NCBI GenBank assembly: GCA_022709605.1 | Contig: JAKLIM010000253.1 | Coordinates: 1-5,753, forward strand | DNA: 5,753 nt | Source: Bacteroidota bacterium | Lineage (GTDB): Bacteria; Bacteroidota; Bacteroidia; Bacteroidales; Paludibacteraceae | Reading direction: 5' to 3' | Part shown: piece by piece, positions 5,451 through 5,753 of the stretch | Layout: every line of letters starts with the position of its first letter | How positions within the stretch are numbered: position 1 is the first letter of the stretch | Program-made: the position numbers and the translations under genes | Notes under the pieces: model-generated | What the model saw: the letters and a program-made list of their open reading frames with translations, nothing else | The model's database searches: none | Told to the model about the DNA's origin: nothing

Positions 5451-5732
5451 ATGATTGTTTTTGGACAAAAAAGTATACACCATTGGGAATTTTGGAGACA
5501 AAAAAGTAAATTGTTTTTCTGCATTGCATCCGGCCTTTTTTATACCTTATGTACATTTTTAATGAATTTAGTAATAAGGTCAATTTTGGGACATCGTGAT
5601 GATTTAATGGAAACAAGTTTTTTAATATCCATTGGCGCATTTTTTGCAGGTGCATTTTTTAGTATTGCTTTATGGTACGAAAATGAACGTCGATATAAAA
5701 AATGGAAATCAGAAAAAATAGAAAAAATTTAA
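5451..5732 (+). CDS. Small hypothetical membrane protein, two predicted transmembrane helices
   Basis: I do not recognise a family. The 93-residue frame runs from ATG 5451 to a TAA at 5730-5732. Visible: a basic, aromatic N-terminus (HHWEFWRQKSK), a hydrophobic helix at about residues 21-42 (LFFCIASGLFYTLCTFLMNLVI), a short polar loop with GHRDDLMET, a second helix at about 56-76 (small-residue motif GAFFAGAFFSIAL), and a highly charged Lys/Arg/Glu tail (77-93). Positive charge at both ends predicts a hairpin with both termini in the cytoplasm. The gene follows the carbonic anhydrase-like gene by 112 bp on the same strand; that gap is very AT-rich and shows no clear terminator, so cotranscription is possible but unsupported. 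A real gene is favoured by the clean two-helix pattern with charges placed by the positive-inside rule; a 68-codon antisense frame in the same place has no such organisation. Confidence 0.7.
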   Translation: MIVFGQKSIHHWEFWRQKSKLFFCIASGLFYTLCTFLMNLVIRSILGHRDDLMETSFLISIGAFFAGAFFSIALWYENERRYKKWKSEKIEKI

Positions 5733-5753
5733 ACCCTTTATTGTATATTTCGC

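Noticed and set aside
5449..5655. 68-codon minus-strand ORF
   Set aside because: Opposite the small membrane protein, whose plus-strand frame has a clear two-helix pattern; the minus frame has none.
1..5753. Mobile element, CRISPR array, tRNA, rRNA or a defence cluster
   Set aside because: No spaced direct repeats, terminal inverted repeats, transposase or integrase motifs, or RNA-gene sequences were seen on either strand.

Overview
The window looks like a chromosomal fragment from a member of the Bacteroidota (Bacteroidetes), possibly Bacteroidales or a close relative. The evidence is AT-rich DNA, no clear Shine-Dalgarno sequences, several upstream boxes matching the Bacteroidota -7 element TAnnTTTG, and protein variants that I associate with this phylum (the class A PBP, the SRAP protein and a NodN/MaoC-type hydratase). 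No rRNA, tRNA, CRISPR array, transposase, integrase or phage gene is visible.

Layout: five genes lie on the minus strand and two on the plus strand. Reading the minus strand in its own direction (right to left), they are: an exported endonuclease/exonuclease/phosphatase-fold lipoprotein (3732-4634); a SRAP-domain abasic-site DNA-protein crosslink protein (2826-3581); a MaoC-like (R)-specific hydratase (2122-2586), followed by a strong intrinsic terminator (2063-2103); a RimJ/RimL-type GNAT acetyltransferase (1479 to about 1985) that has no ATG, GTG or other clean start codon; and the N-terminal 454 residues of a bifunctional class A penicillin-binding protein (1-1362), cut by the left edge of the window before its transpeptidase active site. 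On the plus strand, a gamma-class carbonic anhydrase-like protein (4814-5338) diverges from the lipoprotein gene across a 179-bp promoter region. It is followed by a 93-residue membrane protein with two predicted transmembrane segments and no recognised family (5451-5732).

The genes do not form an obvious pathway. The minus-strand gaps are 97 to 239 bp apart from the terminator-bearing one, several genes have their own candidate promoter, and one gap has a terminator, so they are probably mostly separate transcription units. The products cover cell-wall synthesis, protein or small-molecule acetylation, acyl-CoA metabolism, DNA-damage tolerance, envelope hydrolysis and a left-handed beta-helix enzyme, which is ordinary housekeeping content.

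Nothing here amounts to a convincing new multi-gene system. The points most worth a second look are: the extreme C-terminus of the SRAP protein (QLTLF), which matches the bacterial beta-clamp-binding consensus; the GNAT gene without a canonical start; a nine-unit TTAGAAA(A) tandem repeat that includes the stop codon of the lipoprotein gene; and the unrecognised two-helix membrane protein.
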